A DNA stretch of 64,000 bases. Source: UBA10348 sp002469915 (GTDB taxonomy: Bacteria > Bacteroidota > Rhodothermia > Rhodothermales > UBA10348). The notes below the pieces were generated by a model. The model saw nothing but the letters and a program-made list of their open reading frames with translations. It searched no databases and was not told the DNA's origin. Positions 8,014-17,066 of this stretch are shown one piece after another. Made by a program: the position numbers and the translations under genes. The stretch lies in assembly GCA_029249345.1 (NCBI GenBank), contig JAQWHM010000007.1, positions 113,255 through 177,254 of the forward strand, given 5' to 3'. Numbering within the stretch: position 1 is the first letter of the stretch; every line of letters starts with the position of its first letter.

Positions 8014-8835
8014 CTATTTCAGCTGTAATCGATGTTGGTGCAGATAGGGCTTCATACCGTTTGTCACGGCTATCTTCTTTTCATTGTCTAGACCCAACCG
8101 ATCCAAATCACGATCTGAAATTCCATCCGAAACTATCATTGTCCCTTCATCAGAGAAAGAGATCAGATGTTTATCGAAAAGTGCATCAGCATTAGGGCTT
8201 AATAGGATTCCGTTCTCAGGGTCAAGCCGTTCAAGGTCTGTGGACTCCGACCAGCGTTTTATATGAGATGATATCAGAAGCCCAGGTATATCGAGCCCCG
8301 TTAGAGGGCAGGTGTCGCTCCATTTCTCGCGTACCTGCTGGCGGTAGTATCCTTGACCGACCCTAGAGGTAACTAATCCTAAACGCTCTGTCTCGTTCGG
8401 CTTTTTGTAAGACCTTTTGCGCTTCTCCGATGGCGCCCCACTTGGGGGGATCGTGTTAGAGAAAGTCTTTCCAGCTTTATGCGGTTTCCATTGGTAGATA
8501 GCCTGAAGATGCTCATTCGGAGTATCGTCCTGAAAGTCTAGGGACAGAAATCGAATGTGAATAGGCTTGGATGTTTTGTTGGGGTCGTACATATCAAAGG
8601 CCAACCTGCCACAATAGACGAATGGCTGAGTCTGCCTTTTAATCTTCTGTACTACTCGGGCGAAAAGGTGCACTTCCCGCTCTCCATTGATTATTTCTTG
8701 GATCTTAGGTGAGTTGAGGTGCTGAATTGTCTGAGAGTCCCAGTGAAACCAATCCTCCTCGAAGTAATCATCGAAGTGGAAGCGGTCCTTCTTTCCTTCT
8801 CTTGGACCGGTGCATTTTTCATTAGAGTCTCTGAC
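8014..8835 (-). pseudogene. truncated DUF3427-HNH nuclease (C-terminal remnant of a larger restriction or helicase-type protein)
   Basis: The open frame runs from a stop at 8836 down to 8014. Its N-terminal part (DRFHFDDYFEEDWFHWDSQ, then VHLFARVVQKIK and PFVYCGRLAFD) looks like the DUF3427 domain normally found at the end of long DEAD/DEAH-box helicases. The C-terminal part is an HNH_2-type nuclease domain: CPLTGLDIPGLLISSHIKRW, RLDPENGILLSPNADALFD. The HNH histidines and asparagine are present, so the nuclease domain itself could fold. The only convenient start is GTG at 8673, which would begin inside the DUF3427 domain and give 219 residues. Upstream, the frame passes directly into a broken GLPGLI-like gene read in another frame. 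I read this as a deletion scar. Whether the shortened protein is made is unknown. Confidence 0.65.
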
Positions 8836-9014
8836 TCAGTGAAATACAATACGTATGAGGACGTGCTTTCGGTTGGAATTTGATCCCTCATACTTTCCAT
8901 TTCCGGGGGCAATTCGATCTCCATTTTAACTACCTGATCGTACGTGATCGTACCTGTTTGGGCTGAAACAGCCAAAGGAGCTATAAAAAGGAGAAGAGCT
9001 AAACATTTTTTCAT
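8691..9014 (-). pseudogene. N-terminal remnant of a GLPGLI-like exported protein
   Basis: From ATG at 9014 the frame gives a signal peptide (MKKCLALLLFIAPLAVSA, cut before QTGTITYDQ) and about 50 residues resembling the start of GLPGLI-family proteins (KMEIELPPEMESM, YVLYFTESETLMKN). After PVQE the translation turns into low-quality sequence that ends after 107 residues, while a different frame carries DUF3427 sequence. The family normally has about 200 or more residues, so the gene has lost its C-terminal two thirds. The family name rests on recollection of its N-terminal pattern and is moderate. Confidence 0.6.
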
Positions 9015-9426
9015 AGCAGAGAGAGCAGGATTCTGATCAGTGAGGAATTCCGTAGAACATACGGTTCACGGCTTTTCGAGTTGATGTGCTGAGGTAAAAA
9101 CGGGTACCCTATGCAAATATTGCTTCCAGAAGAAATAATCTCTGCACACTATAGCGTTCAAGGGACGCTACCTCATGACCCCTTCCAAGGTCCAGTCTAA
9201 CCGAACGTTCGCATATACATGTTCAAAGACGTAGAGCGCAGTAAATAGATGCGTGTTATTTCCTGGCCCCAGTAGGTTCTCACCTTCGTACATAGCCTCA
9301 ACCGTAAATCTATTCGGGTTTGCAATTAATTCAGAGCAAATTTCGTTAACTGCTCAAGATTCGAATTATATATTACAGCCTTGTTCGGTGTATACCTTCT
9401 TTAAGCCAAATCTAGACCTACAGACC
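9015..9426. other. intergenic, 412 bases, no gene seen
   Basis: This interval separates the broken exported-protein gene from thrS. No convincing reading frame, RNA gene or T-box-like leader is visible. The bases just before the thrS ATG are AT-rich and contain TTATATATT near 9366-9374, which could serve as a promoter -10 region; no -35 partner is convincing. Confidence 0.5.
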
Positions 9427-11373
9427 ATGTCCGACCGCATTACGCTCACGTTCCCCGATGGATCAACCCGCGAATTTGACCGTGGTGTTACGGGGTTCAC
9501 AGTAGCTCAAAGCATTTCTGAAGGCCTAGCAAGAATGGCCGTATCAGTTGGTGTAGACGGCGAATCATGGGACTTGAGTCGCCCGATTAACGCAGACGCT
9601 GCATTCAAAGTCTACACACTTCGTGACGATGAAGGTTGGAAGACCTACTGGCATTCCTCTGCGCATCTCATGGCGGAAGCACTTGAAGCCTTATATCCCG
9701 GCGTAAAATTCGGAATTGGTCCCGCCATTGATCGTGGTTTCTACTACGATGTGGATCTGGGCGATCGCACCTTGGTGGCAGAAGACCTCGAAGCCATCGA
9801 AAAGAAAATGATGGAGTTGGCCAAACGAAACGTTGCGTTCGAACGTCAAGAAGTCAGCAAAGCAGATGCTATCTCCTTTTTCCAAGACAAAGGCGATGAA
9901 TACAAGCTTGAGCTACTGGAAGAGTTAGAGGATGGGACGATTACGTTCTACAACCAAGGCGACTTCACTGATCTTTGCCGTGGACCCCACGTGCCGTCCA
10001 CGGGCACTATTAAGTATGCCAAATTGCTAAACATCGCGGGCGCCTACTGGCGAGGCGATCAGGATCGCAAACAGCTCACCCGTCTCTACGGCATCACTTT
10101 TCCGAAAAAGAAAGAGCTGGACGAGTTCATCGAGATGATGGAACTGGCCAAACAGCGAGACCACAGAAAACTGGGTCGTGAGCTAGAATTATTCACGTTC
10201 TCTAAAAAGGTGGGGTCAGGACTCCCCCTATGGCTGCCAAAAGGCACCATGCTCAGAGAAACATTGGTTGATTTCCTCAAGGCAGAGCAACTACGTCGCG
10301 GATATGACCCCGTCATTACGCCACATATTGGTCGGTTAGAGCTCTACAAGACTAGTGGACACTATCCTTATTACAGTGATAGCCAGTTTCCACCTATGAT
10401 GGACGATGAGGAAGACGGATATCTCCTGAAGCCCATGAACTGTCCTCATCACACACAGATATTTGATGCACGTCCACGATCCTATCGAGAATTGCCCGTT
10501 CGACTTGCTGAATTCGGAACCGTATATCGCTACGAGCAATCAGGCGAGCTATCTGGGCTGACCCGTGTGCGTGGGTTTACGGTAGATGATGCGCACATTT
10601 TCTGTCGCCCTGACCAGGTCAAGGAAGAATTCAAAGACGTTATCGATCTGACTCTTCTCGTCTTCAGCTCACTGGGCTTTACTGATTTTAAAGCACAGGT
10701 GTCTCTTCGAGATAAGAAGAACAAAGAAAAGTACGTTGGTGAAGACGAGCAGTGGGATAAGGCCGAACAAGCCATCCGTGAAGCGGCGGAAGAAAAAGGG
10801 CTCACCACCAATGAAGTAGAAGGTGAAGCAGCGTTTTACGGCCCAAAACTTGACTTCATGGTTAAAGATGCGCTCGGACGTGAGTGGCAGTTAGGGACGA
10901 TTCAGATTGATTACAATCTGCCTCACCGCTTTGATTTGAATTACATCGGCGAGGACAATGCAAAGCACCGGCCGGTCATGATCCACCGAGCACCTTTCGG
11001 ATCGCTAGAGCGATTTGTCGGTGTTCTGATTGAACACTGCGGTGGAAACTTCCCAGCATGGCTCGCGCCTGTGCAGGTCCAAGTACTTCCTGTGGGGCAG
11101 TCATTTAACGCGTATGCAGAAGACGTGACCGCCGAGTTACGCGAAGCCGGCTTCCGGGTCGAATGTGATGTACGTCACGAAAAAATCGGATATAAAATCC
11201 GTTCTGCTGAAGTTCAGAAAGTGCCTTATATGCTCATTGTGGGTCAACGAGAAATGGATGGAAAATCTGTTTCAGTTCGGCGTCACGGAGAAGGCGACCT
11301 GGGCTCTAAGCCTCTTTCGGAATTCAAGGAGATGCTGAACGAAGAAGTTCGTCAGGCATTCGATCGGAGTTGA
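9427..11373 (+). CDS. thrS: threonyl-tRNA synthetase
   Basis: 648 residues, the full class II ThrRS: TGS domain (about 1-65), HxxxH editing domain, catalytic core and anticodon-binding domain. The ATG at 9427 begins SDRITLTFPDG, the family TGS start; an open frame to 9253 upstream is not conserved-looking. Editing-site residues are H76 and H80 (HSSAH) and C184 with H188 (CRGPH). The catalytic zinc ligands are C339 (MNCPHH), H390 (DDAHIF) and H520 (IHRAPFGS). It charges tRNA-Thr and clears mischarged Ser. An intrinsic terminator follows the stop, so infC has its own promoter. No T-box is expected or seen. Confidence 0.97.
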   Translation: MSDRITLTFPDGSTREFDRGVTGFTVAQSISEGLARMAVSVGVDGESWDLSRPINADAAFKVYTLRDDEGWKTYWHSSAHLMAEALEALYPGVKFGIGPAIDRGFYYDVDLGDRTLVAEDLEAIEKKMMELAKRNVAFERQEVSKADAISFFQDKGDEYKLELLEELEDGTITFYNQGDFTDLCRGPHVPSTGTIKYAKLLNIAGAYWRGDQDRKQLTRLYGITFPKKKELDEFIEMMELAKQRDHRKLGRELELFTFSKKVGSGLPLWLPKGTMLRETLVDFLKAEQLRRGYDPVITPHIGRLELYKTSGHYPYYSDSQFPPMMDDEEDGYLLKPMNCPHHTQIFDARPRSYRELPVRLAEFGTVYRYEQSGELSGLTRVRGFTVDDAHIFCRPDQVKEEFKDVIDLTLLVFSSLGFTDFKAQVSLRDKKNKEKYVGEDEQWDKAEQAIREAAEEKGLTTNEVEGEAAFYGPKLDFMVKDALGREWQLGTIQIDYNLPHRFDLNYIGEDNAKHRPVMIHRAPFGSLERFVGVLIEHCGGNFPAWLAPVQVQVLPVGQSFNAYAEDVTAELREAGFRVECDVRHEKIGYKIRSAEVQKVPYMLIVGQREMDGKSVSVRRHGEGDLGSKPLSEFKEMLNEEVRQAFDRS

Positions 11374-11379
11374 TTCTAT

Positions 11380-11409
11380 AAATCGCTTCCGCAAGGTGGC
11401 GGTTTTTTT
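11380..11409 (+). terminator. intrinsic terminator after thrS
   Basis: AAATCGC at 11380-11386 pairs with GCGGTTT around 11399-11405, with an inner CC/GG pair closing a GCAA tetraloop; a run of seven T follows. Located six bases after the thrS stop. Confidence 0.7.
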
Positions 11410-11514
11410 GAATCTAAAACGTACATTTAGGGTAGAACGGCCTTATTACGGATAAACGACCTGATATTTGACCCAGCCGTCCCGCCCAAACTCACTAACA
11501 GACACCCTACAGTC

Positions 11515-12033
11515 ATCGCTAAAAACTTTATTCGCGTAAACGACCGCATTCGTGCCTCAGAAGTACGAGTAGTCGATCCCAAGGGAAACCACGGTATCTA
11601 TCCTACCGAGGTCGCTATCAAAATGGCAGATGAGCAAGACCTTGACCTGGTTGAAATCTCGCCAAATGCTGAGCCACCGGTTTGCAAAATCATGGATTAT
11701 GGCAAATTCCGGTATGAGCAGCAGAAAAAAGACAAGGAAGCTCGCAAGAAGCAGCACACGGTTGAGATGAAAGAAGTCCGTTTCCGTCCCCATACGGATA
11801 CGCACGATTTTGATTTCAAAACGAAGCATGCCAAAGGATTTCTAGAACATGGCCACAAAGTGAAGGCATATGTTCAGTTTCGAGGCCGAGACATCATTTA
11901 CAAAGATCACGGACTAGAAGTCCTGATTCGGTTCATTTCTGAATTGGAAGAGCTTTGTAAGATTGATCAGGCTCCAAAAATGGAAGGTCGTCGCATGACC
12001 ACCATCCTGAGTCCGATCAAAAAGAAGCCGTGA
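11515..12033 (+). CDS. infC: translation initiation factor IF-3, with AUC start codon
   Basis: IF-3 binds the 30S subunit and checks start-codon pairing. No ATG, GTG or TTG is available at the family N-terminus. In frame, ATC at 11515 is followed by AKNFIRVNDRIRASEVRVVD, the standard start of bacterial IF-3, so ATC is the likely initiation codon and gives 172 residues. The first ATG, at 11623, would remove 36 residues of the N-terminal domain, including the conserved NDRIR. The remainder is typical: LVEISPNAEPPVCKIMDYGK and the C-terminal EVRFRPHTDTHDF region. Rare start codons in infC are the known basis of autoregulation, because IF-3 discriminates against them. First gene of the infC-rpmI-rplT set. 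Confidence 0.93.
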   Translation: MAKNFIRVNDRIRASEVRVVDPKGNHGIYPTEVAIKMADEQDLDLVEISPNAEPPVCKIMDYGKFRYEQQKKDKEARKKQHTVEMKEVRFRPHTDTHDFDFKTKHAKGFLEHGHKVKAYVQFRGRDIIYKDHGLEVLIRFISELEELCKIDQAPKMEGRRMTTILSPIKKKP

Positions 12034-12072
12034 TTCACGGAATTTCAACGTGTTATCACGGTAAAATCACGC

Positions 12073-12122
12073 TTTGACCCCTCTTCTCCTGTTGGAGAAT
12101 GGGGATCAAATTCGTAGTTTTT
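12073..12122 (+). promoter_or_regulatory. stem-loop with T-run between infC and rpmI (attenuator or L20-type leader candidate)
   Basis: The left strand TTTGACCCCTCTTCTCC pairs with GGAGAATGGGGATCAAA across a TGTT loop (12073-12110), with small bulges, and a T-rich stretch ending TTTTTT follows at about 12117-12122. The position, between infC and the L35-L20 genes, is where L20 autoregulation or partial termination would act. Which of the two applies is not decided. Confidence 0.5.
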
Positions 12123-12219
12123 GAGGCTCAGTCATTTGCGCGAACGACATAGTTACGTCGGTCCGCTTTCGGCTTTTGAACACTATAATGGCCCTTTAGG
12201 GCACTTACAGGCACACAAT

Positions 12220-12414
12220 ATGCCAAAGATGAAATCAAATAGCGGTGCTAAAAAGCGCTTCACTGTGACCGGATCAGGTCGTTTGAAGCGTAAAAAAGCA
12301 TTTGCAAGTCACATTCTGACTAAAAAATCACCCAAGCGTAAGCGCAATTTGCGTTCCGCTACACTGGTAAGCCCTGTTGATGAGCCGCGCATGCGCAAGT
12401 TGATCAACGGCTAA
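12220..12414 (+). CDS. rpmI: 50S ribosomal protein L35
   Basis: 64 residues, the usual L35 length, extremely basic. The ATG at 12220 starts PKMKSNSGAKKRFTVTGSG, the classic L35 N-terminus, followed by KRKKAFASHILTKKS and a basic middle. It is a small component of the large subunit. The upstream in-frame ATG at 12121 would add 33 unrelated residues and was rejected. It sits between infC and rplT, the conserved bacterial order. Confidence 0.97.
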   Translation: MPKMKSNSGAKKRFTVTGSGRLKRKKAFASHILTKKSPKRKRNLRSATLVSPVDEPRMRKLING

Positions 12415-12497
12415 GCTAGAGCTGAGAAGCCACCCCAGTTACCATTTAGTTGGTTGACAAAGGGTACCAAGAGCTAATTAAACGAACAGAGTAAAAA

Positions 12498-12842
12498 ATG
12501 CCTCGCGCAAAAAATAGAGTTGCTTCCCGACGCCGCCGCAAGCGGATAATGTCGATGGCCAAAGGTTACTGGGGACGTCGCAAAAATGTGTACACCGTCG
12601 CCAAGAATGCCGTTGAGAAAGCCCTTACCTATCAGTACAGAGATCGCCGTGCACGCAAGCGCCAATTTCGCCGTCTCTGGATTTCACGTATCAATGCCGC
12701 TGCTCGCGTCAATGGTATGAGCTATTCCCGCTTGATGGGTGGACTACGCAAAGCAGACGTTCAGTTGAACCGTAAGGTACTGGCTGATCTCGCAATGCAC
12801 GATCCAACAGCTTTCGCTGCAGTTGTCAAAAAAGCTTCGTAG
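12498..12842 (+). CDS. rplT: 50S ribosomal protein L20
   Basis: 114 residues beginning MPRAKNRVASRRRRKRIM, the long basic N-terminal helix that enters 23S rRNA during early assembly. The globular part (RRLWISRINAAARVNGMSYS) is typical. In other bacteria L20 binds its own mRNA between infC and rpmI or upstream of infC; the stem-loop at 12073-12122 is the obvious place to look here. A strong intrinsic terminator follows before pheS. Confidence 0.97.
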   Translation: MPRAKNRVASRRRRKRIMSMAKGYWGRRKNVYTVAKNAVEKALTYQYRDRRARKRQFRRLWISRINAAARVNGMSYSRLMGGLRKADVQLNRKVLADLAMHDPTAFAAVVKKAS

Positions 12843-12952
12843 TTAAAGAGATGACAATTGTACCAAGCCTTACCGAGCGATTTTGCGGCAGTGCTACCCA
12901 ATAATTAAAGGTGGTGCTGCCCGGCTCAACCCGGCTTAGCAAGCTTTCTAAA

Positions 12953-12990
12953 GTCCCGCCTCCTTTACCAGGTCAGGCGGGATTTTTTTT
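12953..12990 (+). terminator. intrinsic terminator between rplT and pheS
   Basis: TCCCGCCT at 12954-12961 pairs with AGGCGGGA at 12975-12982, followed by eight T. The pheS ATG lies 27 bases after the T-run. Confidence 0.88.
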
Positions 12991-13016
12991 GAACTAACAT
13001 TACCTGCTTCAACCCC

Positions 13017-14060
13017 ATGTCCGAGCAGAATAACTCAGTCGCAGATGCAGCCTTGGCTGCTCTTAAGGCGCTCCAGAAAGAGATCCAGGAAACCGTTCTG
13101 GATACACGAGAATCGGTTGACGAATACCGTATTCGATTTCTAAGCCGAAAACAGGGTCAAGTTACCGCGCTGCTCAAGCGCATACCCGAAGTAGCTGCTG
13201 AACACCGAAAGCAATTCGGACAGGAAATTAATGCAGCGAAATCTCTGGTCGAATCCAGAATTGAGCAAGCTTCCTCTTCCTTTAGTGGTGATGCTACATC
13301 AGGCCCAGAGTTAGATTTCACTCTTCCCGGTCGAGAAGTCGCCGAGGGTAGCCTTCACCCAATTACTCATGCGCTTCGACTGATCACCAAAGTGTTCGAA
13401 AGCTATGGTTTTGCCGTAGCTGAAGGTCCAGAAGCCGAAGATGACTGGCACAATTTCTCTGCCTTGAACTTCCCCCCGGACCATCCTGCCAGAGATATGC
13501 AGGACACCTTTTTTATCGAACCCCCAGAATCAGACCACGGAGGTATTCTGCTTCGAACCCACACCTCTGGTGTTCAAATCAGGGTGATGGAGAATCAGAA
13601 GCCTCCTATTCGTGTGATCGCTCCGGGTCGCGTGTATCGTAATGAAGCGATCTCCTATAAATCGTACTGCCTTTTCCATCAGGTAGAAGGTCTGTACGTC
13701 GATGAAGGCGTGACGATGGCCGATCTGAAGCAGATTATCCACGCCTTCGCCCGAACCTTGTTTGGAGAAGATGTAAAGATGCGATTCCGCCCCTCCTTTT
13801 TCCCATTCACCGAACCCAGTGCCGAAGTGGATATCTGGTGGAAGGATGATGCGCTACCTGATGGTGGACGCTGGATGGAGATCATGGGTTGTGGTATGGT
13901 GGATCCCAATGTGCTCGAGGGCGTCGGTATCGACTCCGAGAAATACACAGGATATGCCTTTGGAATGGGCATCGAGCGTATCGCCATGTTGAGGTACGGT
14001 ATTGATGACATCCGCATTTTGTACGAAAACGACATCAGATTTCTTGAACAGTTTAGCTAG
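13017..14060 (+). CDS. pheS: phenylalanyl-tRNA synthetase alpha subunit
   Basis: 347 residues. The N-terminal coiled-coil arm that contacts tRNA (about residues 1-95) is followed by the class II catalytic domain: GREVAEGSLHPIT, motif 2 GRVYRNEAISYKSYCLFHQVE and motif 3 GYAFGMGIERIAMLRYGIDD. It pairs with PheT, encoded 41 bases downstream, as an alpha2-beta2 enzyme charging tRNA-Phe. The ATG at 13017 is the only good start. Because rplT ends in a terminator upstream, pheST probably has its own promoter, although the visible space for one after the terminator is only about 27 bases. Confidence 0.97.
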   Translation: MSEQNNSVADAALAALKALQKEIQETVLDTRESVDEYRIRFLSRKQGQVTALLKRIPEVAAEHRKQFGQEINAAKSLVESRIEQASSSFSGDATSGPELDFTLPGREVAEGSLHPITHALRLITKVFESYGFAVAEGPEAEDDWHNFSALNFPPDHPARDMQDTFFIEPPESDHGGILLRTHTSGVQIRVMENQKPPIRVIAPGRVYRNEAISYKSYCLFHQVEGLYVDEGVTMADLKQIIHAFARTLFGEDVKMRFRPSFFPFTEPSAEVDIWWKDDALPDGGRWMEIMGCGMVDPNVLEGVGIDSEKYTGYAFGMGIERIAMLRYGIDDIRILYENDIRFLEQFS

Positions 14061-14101
14061 TGTTTGACTGCTCCTGTTCAACCTGAATTTCCCATTCTGT
14101 T

Positions 14102-16582
14102 ATGATTATTAGTACTAATTGGCTTTCTGACTACGTGGCTCATGGGCTCTCAACCAATGAGCTGTCCGATCATCTGACCATGTGTGGTCTTGAAGTTGAA
14201 TCCGTAGAGGCCGTGGGCACCGACTTAACCGGTGTCGTGATTGGTCACGTGATTGAATCAGGTCAGCATCCCAATGCAGATCGCCTTTCTGTGTGTCGTG
14301 TGGATCTGGGCTCTGAAGAGCCTGTCCAAATTGTCTGCGGGGCACCCAATGTGGCTGCAGGACAAAAAGTAGCCGTCGCTACGGTTGGGACTACCCTTCA
14401 GCTGCCTTCTCGTGATAATCCGGATGAGCGCGTTCCGGTAACGATGAAAAAAGCTAAGATCCGAGGTGAAGAGTCCTTCGGAATGATATGTGCTCAAGAC
14501 GAATTGGGACTTGGGTCGGACCATTCGGGCATTCTGGTCTTAGACGATTCAGCTTCTATTGGCCAGCCTTTCGGGGACTACCTATCGGCGAAAGGATCTG
14601 CCGTGAGCGACAATGCCATTGACATTGCTATCACACCAAATCGTCCCGATGCTATCAGCCACTTAGGTATTGCGCGAGACATTGCAGCCCTAACACGGAC
14701 TCATGTCACAATGCCCGCACTTACGCTTCCTGAGAATGGAGGAGCAATATCTGATGCGGTGTCCGTTTCCATTGAGGCACCAGAGGTTTGTTCTCGCTAC
14801 GTCGGAATGCTCGTTAAGGGTGTGACCGTTGCGGAGTCTCCCGACTGGATGCAGCAACGTTTAATTGCGATCGGGCTTCGTCCTAGAAACAACATCGTGG
14901 ACATCACCAACTACGTGATGTACGAATGTGGACAGCCACTGCATGCTTTTGATTATGATAAAGTAGGTGGATCGAAAATAATCGTCCGACAAACGTCTGC
15001 TGAGTCCGTTTTCACGACACTAGATTCAAAAGAACACACCTTACCCTCGGGTACCCTCATGATCTGTGATGGAGACCGTGAAGTCGCCATTGCCGGTGTC
15101 ATGGGAGGCGAGAATTCAGAGGTTACTGATTCAACGGCCAATGTGCTTATTGAAAGTGCCTACTTCGACCCCTCCACCATTCGTCGTACTGCAAAAGCCC
15201 TAGGCTTACAGACGGACGCATCGTATCGATTTGAGAGAGGCATTGATACCGAAGGGCAAGCATGGGCAGCGGCGCGTGCTGCGCAGTTGATGGTCGAACA
15301 TGCCGGTGGGACCTTGGTCGGGGGTATGGTAGACTGCCACCCCGTCCAGCATGAGGTGCGTTCTGTTTCGGTCAGAGCAAATCGAGTCAATTCGATTGTC
15401 GGTACAGAAATTGAATCGTCAGAAATGGTGCGTTTGCTGGAAGCCATTGGTTTTATCGTCGAAACGACTCAAGTATCTCCTCCGGTATGGAAGGTTACGA
15501 TTCCTTCTTGGAGACCAGATGTTGAACGCGAGATAGATGTGATTGAAGAAGTGGCTCGCCTGTTCGGGTTTGATAACATCCCTGAGCCAACGCATTCAAA
15601 ATTGCCCAATTTCACACCAGGTACGGATGGTGTTCGCTTGCTTAGGGAACGAGCTAGAGATGTCCTTTCGGGAGCAGGCTTCCGAGAGACATACACTAAC
15701 TCGATGCTCTCTCAGGAAGTAGCCGAAAAGTTTAATTCTAGCCTGTTGCCCGGAGGTCGGTTCAAAGGTGAGGTCGTTCAAACACTGAATCCGATCACCA
15801 CGGAAATGGCGACGTTGCGTCCTTCCATGCTACCCGGCTTGCTGAAAGTCATCGGACATAATCAGAATCACGGGCAGGCATCCATTCGGCTTTTTGAGTT
15901 TGGCCGAGTTCATACAAAACGTCATACGGACCGAACGATGGTCGGCGATTATACCGAAACGGAAACGTTGGTTGTCGCTGGTGCAGGAAAATGGAATGAG
16001 CAAGGATGGTACGGCGATGCCCGCGAAGCAGATTTGTTCGACTTGAAAGGCGTGGTCAACTTGGTTCTCTCCGCTTGCGGCTTGTCTAAGGCCACCTATT
16101 CTGAAGCTCAATCCGACGACCTTACCGCGAGCGCTATCGACGTGAAGATTGGCAAACGTTGGATTGGAGTCATTATCCAAGTCGCATCGGAGGTAGCATC
16201 CGCTTACAGCTTGCGATCTCCGGCGTTTGTAGCTGAGCTAGATTGGAATGCGATTGCTGAAATGGCAGACGGCGGGCTGCGCACGCGCTTCCAGGCCGTG
16301 AGCAGATTCCCAATCGTTGAGCGTGATATTGCCGTAGTCGTAAAACGGGCGCAGCCCGCCGGCCCCATGCTTGCCGCAATTCAGCGAGCGGGGCAACCTC
16401 TTCTTAAGGAAGCACTCGTTTTTGATCTTTACGAAGGAGAACATGTAGCAGACGACGAAAAAAGTATCGCTTTCGGTTTACGATTTGGAGCGGACCGAAC
16501 ACTTCGTGATAAAGACGTAGACAAGGCCGTAAATAAGGTTTTGGGTGCATTGAAGCATCAATTCGAAGCTCGACTCCGGTAA
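14102..16582 (+). CDS. pheT: phenylalanyl-tRNA synthetase beta subunit
   Basis: 826 residues, the normal length for the long bacterial beta subunit. Domains in order: the EMAP-type tRNA-binding domain (GHVIESGQHPNADRLSVCRV, about 50-150), the B3/B4 editing domain, the B5 domain (PSWRPDVEREIDVIEEVARL), the catalytic-like core, and the FDX-ACB anticodon domain at the C-terminus (FPIVERDIAVVV, ending FGLRFGADRTLRDKDV). It works with PheS. The short gap to pheS supports one transcript. Confidence 0.97.
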   Translation: MIISTNWLSDYVAHGLSTNELSDHLTMCGLEVESVEAVGTDLTGVVIGHVIESGQHPNADRLSVCRVDLGSEEPVQIVCGAPNVAAGQKVAVATVGTTLQLPSRDNPDERVPVTMKKAKIRGEESFGMICAQDELGLGSDHSGILVLDDSASIGQPFGDYLSAKGSAVSDNAIDIAITPNRPDAISHLGIARDIAALTRTHVTMPALTLPENGGAISDAVSVSIEAPEVCSRYVGMLVKGVTVAESPDWMQQRLIAIGLRPRNNIVDITNYVMYECGQPLHAFDYDKVGGSKIIVRQTSAESVFTTLDSKEHTLPSGTLMICDGDREVAIAGVMGGENSEVTDSTANVLIESAYFDPSTIRRTAKALGLQTDASYRFERGIDTEGQAWAAARAAQLMVEHAGGTLVGGMVDCHPVQHEVRSVSVRANRVNSIVGTEIESSEMVRLLEAIGFIVETTQVSPPVWKVTIPSWRPDVEREIDVIEEVARLFGFDNIPEPTHSKLPNFTPGTDGVRLLRERARDVLSGAGFRETYTNSMLSQEVAEKFNSSLLPGGRFKGEVVQTLNPITTEMATLRPSMLPGLLKVIGHNQNHGQASIRLFEFGRVHTKRHTDRTMVGDYTETETLVVAGAGKWNEQGWYGDAREADLFDLKGVVNLVLSACGLSKATYSEAQSDDLTASAIDVKIGKRWIGVIIQVASEVASAYSLRSPAFVAELDWNAIAEMADGGLRTRFQAVSRFPIVERDIAVVVKRAQPAGPMLAAIQRAGQPLLKEALVFDLYEGEHVADDEKSIAFGLRFGADRTLRDKDVDKAVNKVLGALKHQFEARLR

Positions 16583-16680
16583 AACGCTCGGAAAATTATT
16601 TATCCACACTATTGGCATCAGAAGTGGGTTTTCCGGTTATTGCATGGGGTACAACGAGCCCGGCCACATTAGTTCAAGTT

Positions 16681-17061
16681 ATGTCTTCAGAAGAAACCAA
16701 AAAAGAAGAGCTTCCCGGCCAGCAAGCCATGTTTGCTCAAGCGTCTGGCGCGGCCAAAAAGAGGGGCAAAAAAGGTCCGGTACATTTTAAAGGTACCCGT
16801 TCCCTAGAGGGACTGAAGTCACGAATTGATCTGGCCATCAAAGAACTATATCGCCTCCGCGAAGAGAATCATCATCTGCATAAGGAATTAGAGATGTTGA
16901 GACAAAAGGGACATGCACCCGACGACGCTACCACTGTCGTTTTTTCAGAAAGTGCGTCTGAACTACAATCTCAATTAGAACACTATATCCGCATAGTGGA
17001 TCGCTACATTGAACAAGAAGAATCCGCTGAAGAAGCGGAATCAGACTCGTCTGATGGATAA
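16681..17061 (+). CDS. small coiled-coil protein next to zapA (ZapB-like candidate)
   Basis: 126 residues from ATG 16681 (MSSEETKKEELPG). A low-complexity basic N-terminus is followed by a probable coiled coil (LKSRIDLAIKELYRLREENH and on to about residue 75), then a second helical stretch and an acidic Ser/Glu-rich tail. It ends five bases before zapA, so the two are almost certainly cotranslated. Position and coiled-coil character suggest a divisome or Z-ring accessory role analogous to ZapB, but the sequence does not prove homology. An upstream in-frame ATG at 16612 overlaps non-coding-looking sequence and was not used. Confidence 0.7.
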   Translation: MSSEETKKEELPGQQAMFAQASGAAKKRGKKGPVHFKGTRSLEGLKSRIDLAIKELYRLREENHHLHKELEMLRQKGHAPDDATTVVFSESASELQSQLEHYIRIVDRYIEQEESAEEAESDSSDG

Positions 17062-17066
17062 TAATC

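Noticed and set aside
8014..8673. Complete restriction or defence system at the HNH gene
   Set aside because: The helicase part is missing and no partner gene remains, so it is a remnant.
9015..9426. T-box leader before thrS
   Set aside because: No specifier loop, no T-box sequence and no terminator/antiterminator pair seen.
12905..12985. SRP RNA-like phrase TTTACCAGGTCAGG
   Set aside because: The diagnostic GGAAGGAAGCAGCC is absent and the sequence is better explained as the rplT terminator.
16600..16608. DnaA-box-like TTATCCACA after pheT
   Set aside because: A single copy without AT-rich repeats, dnaA, dnaN or GC-skew evidence; expected by chance.
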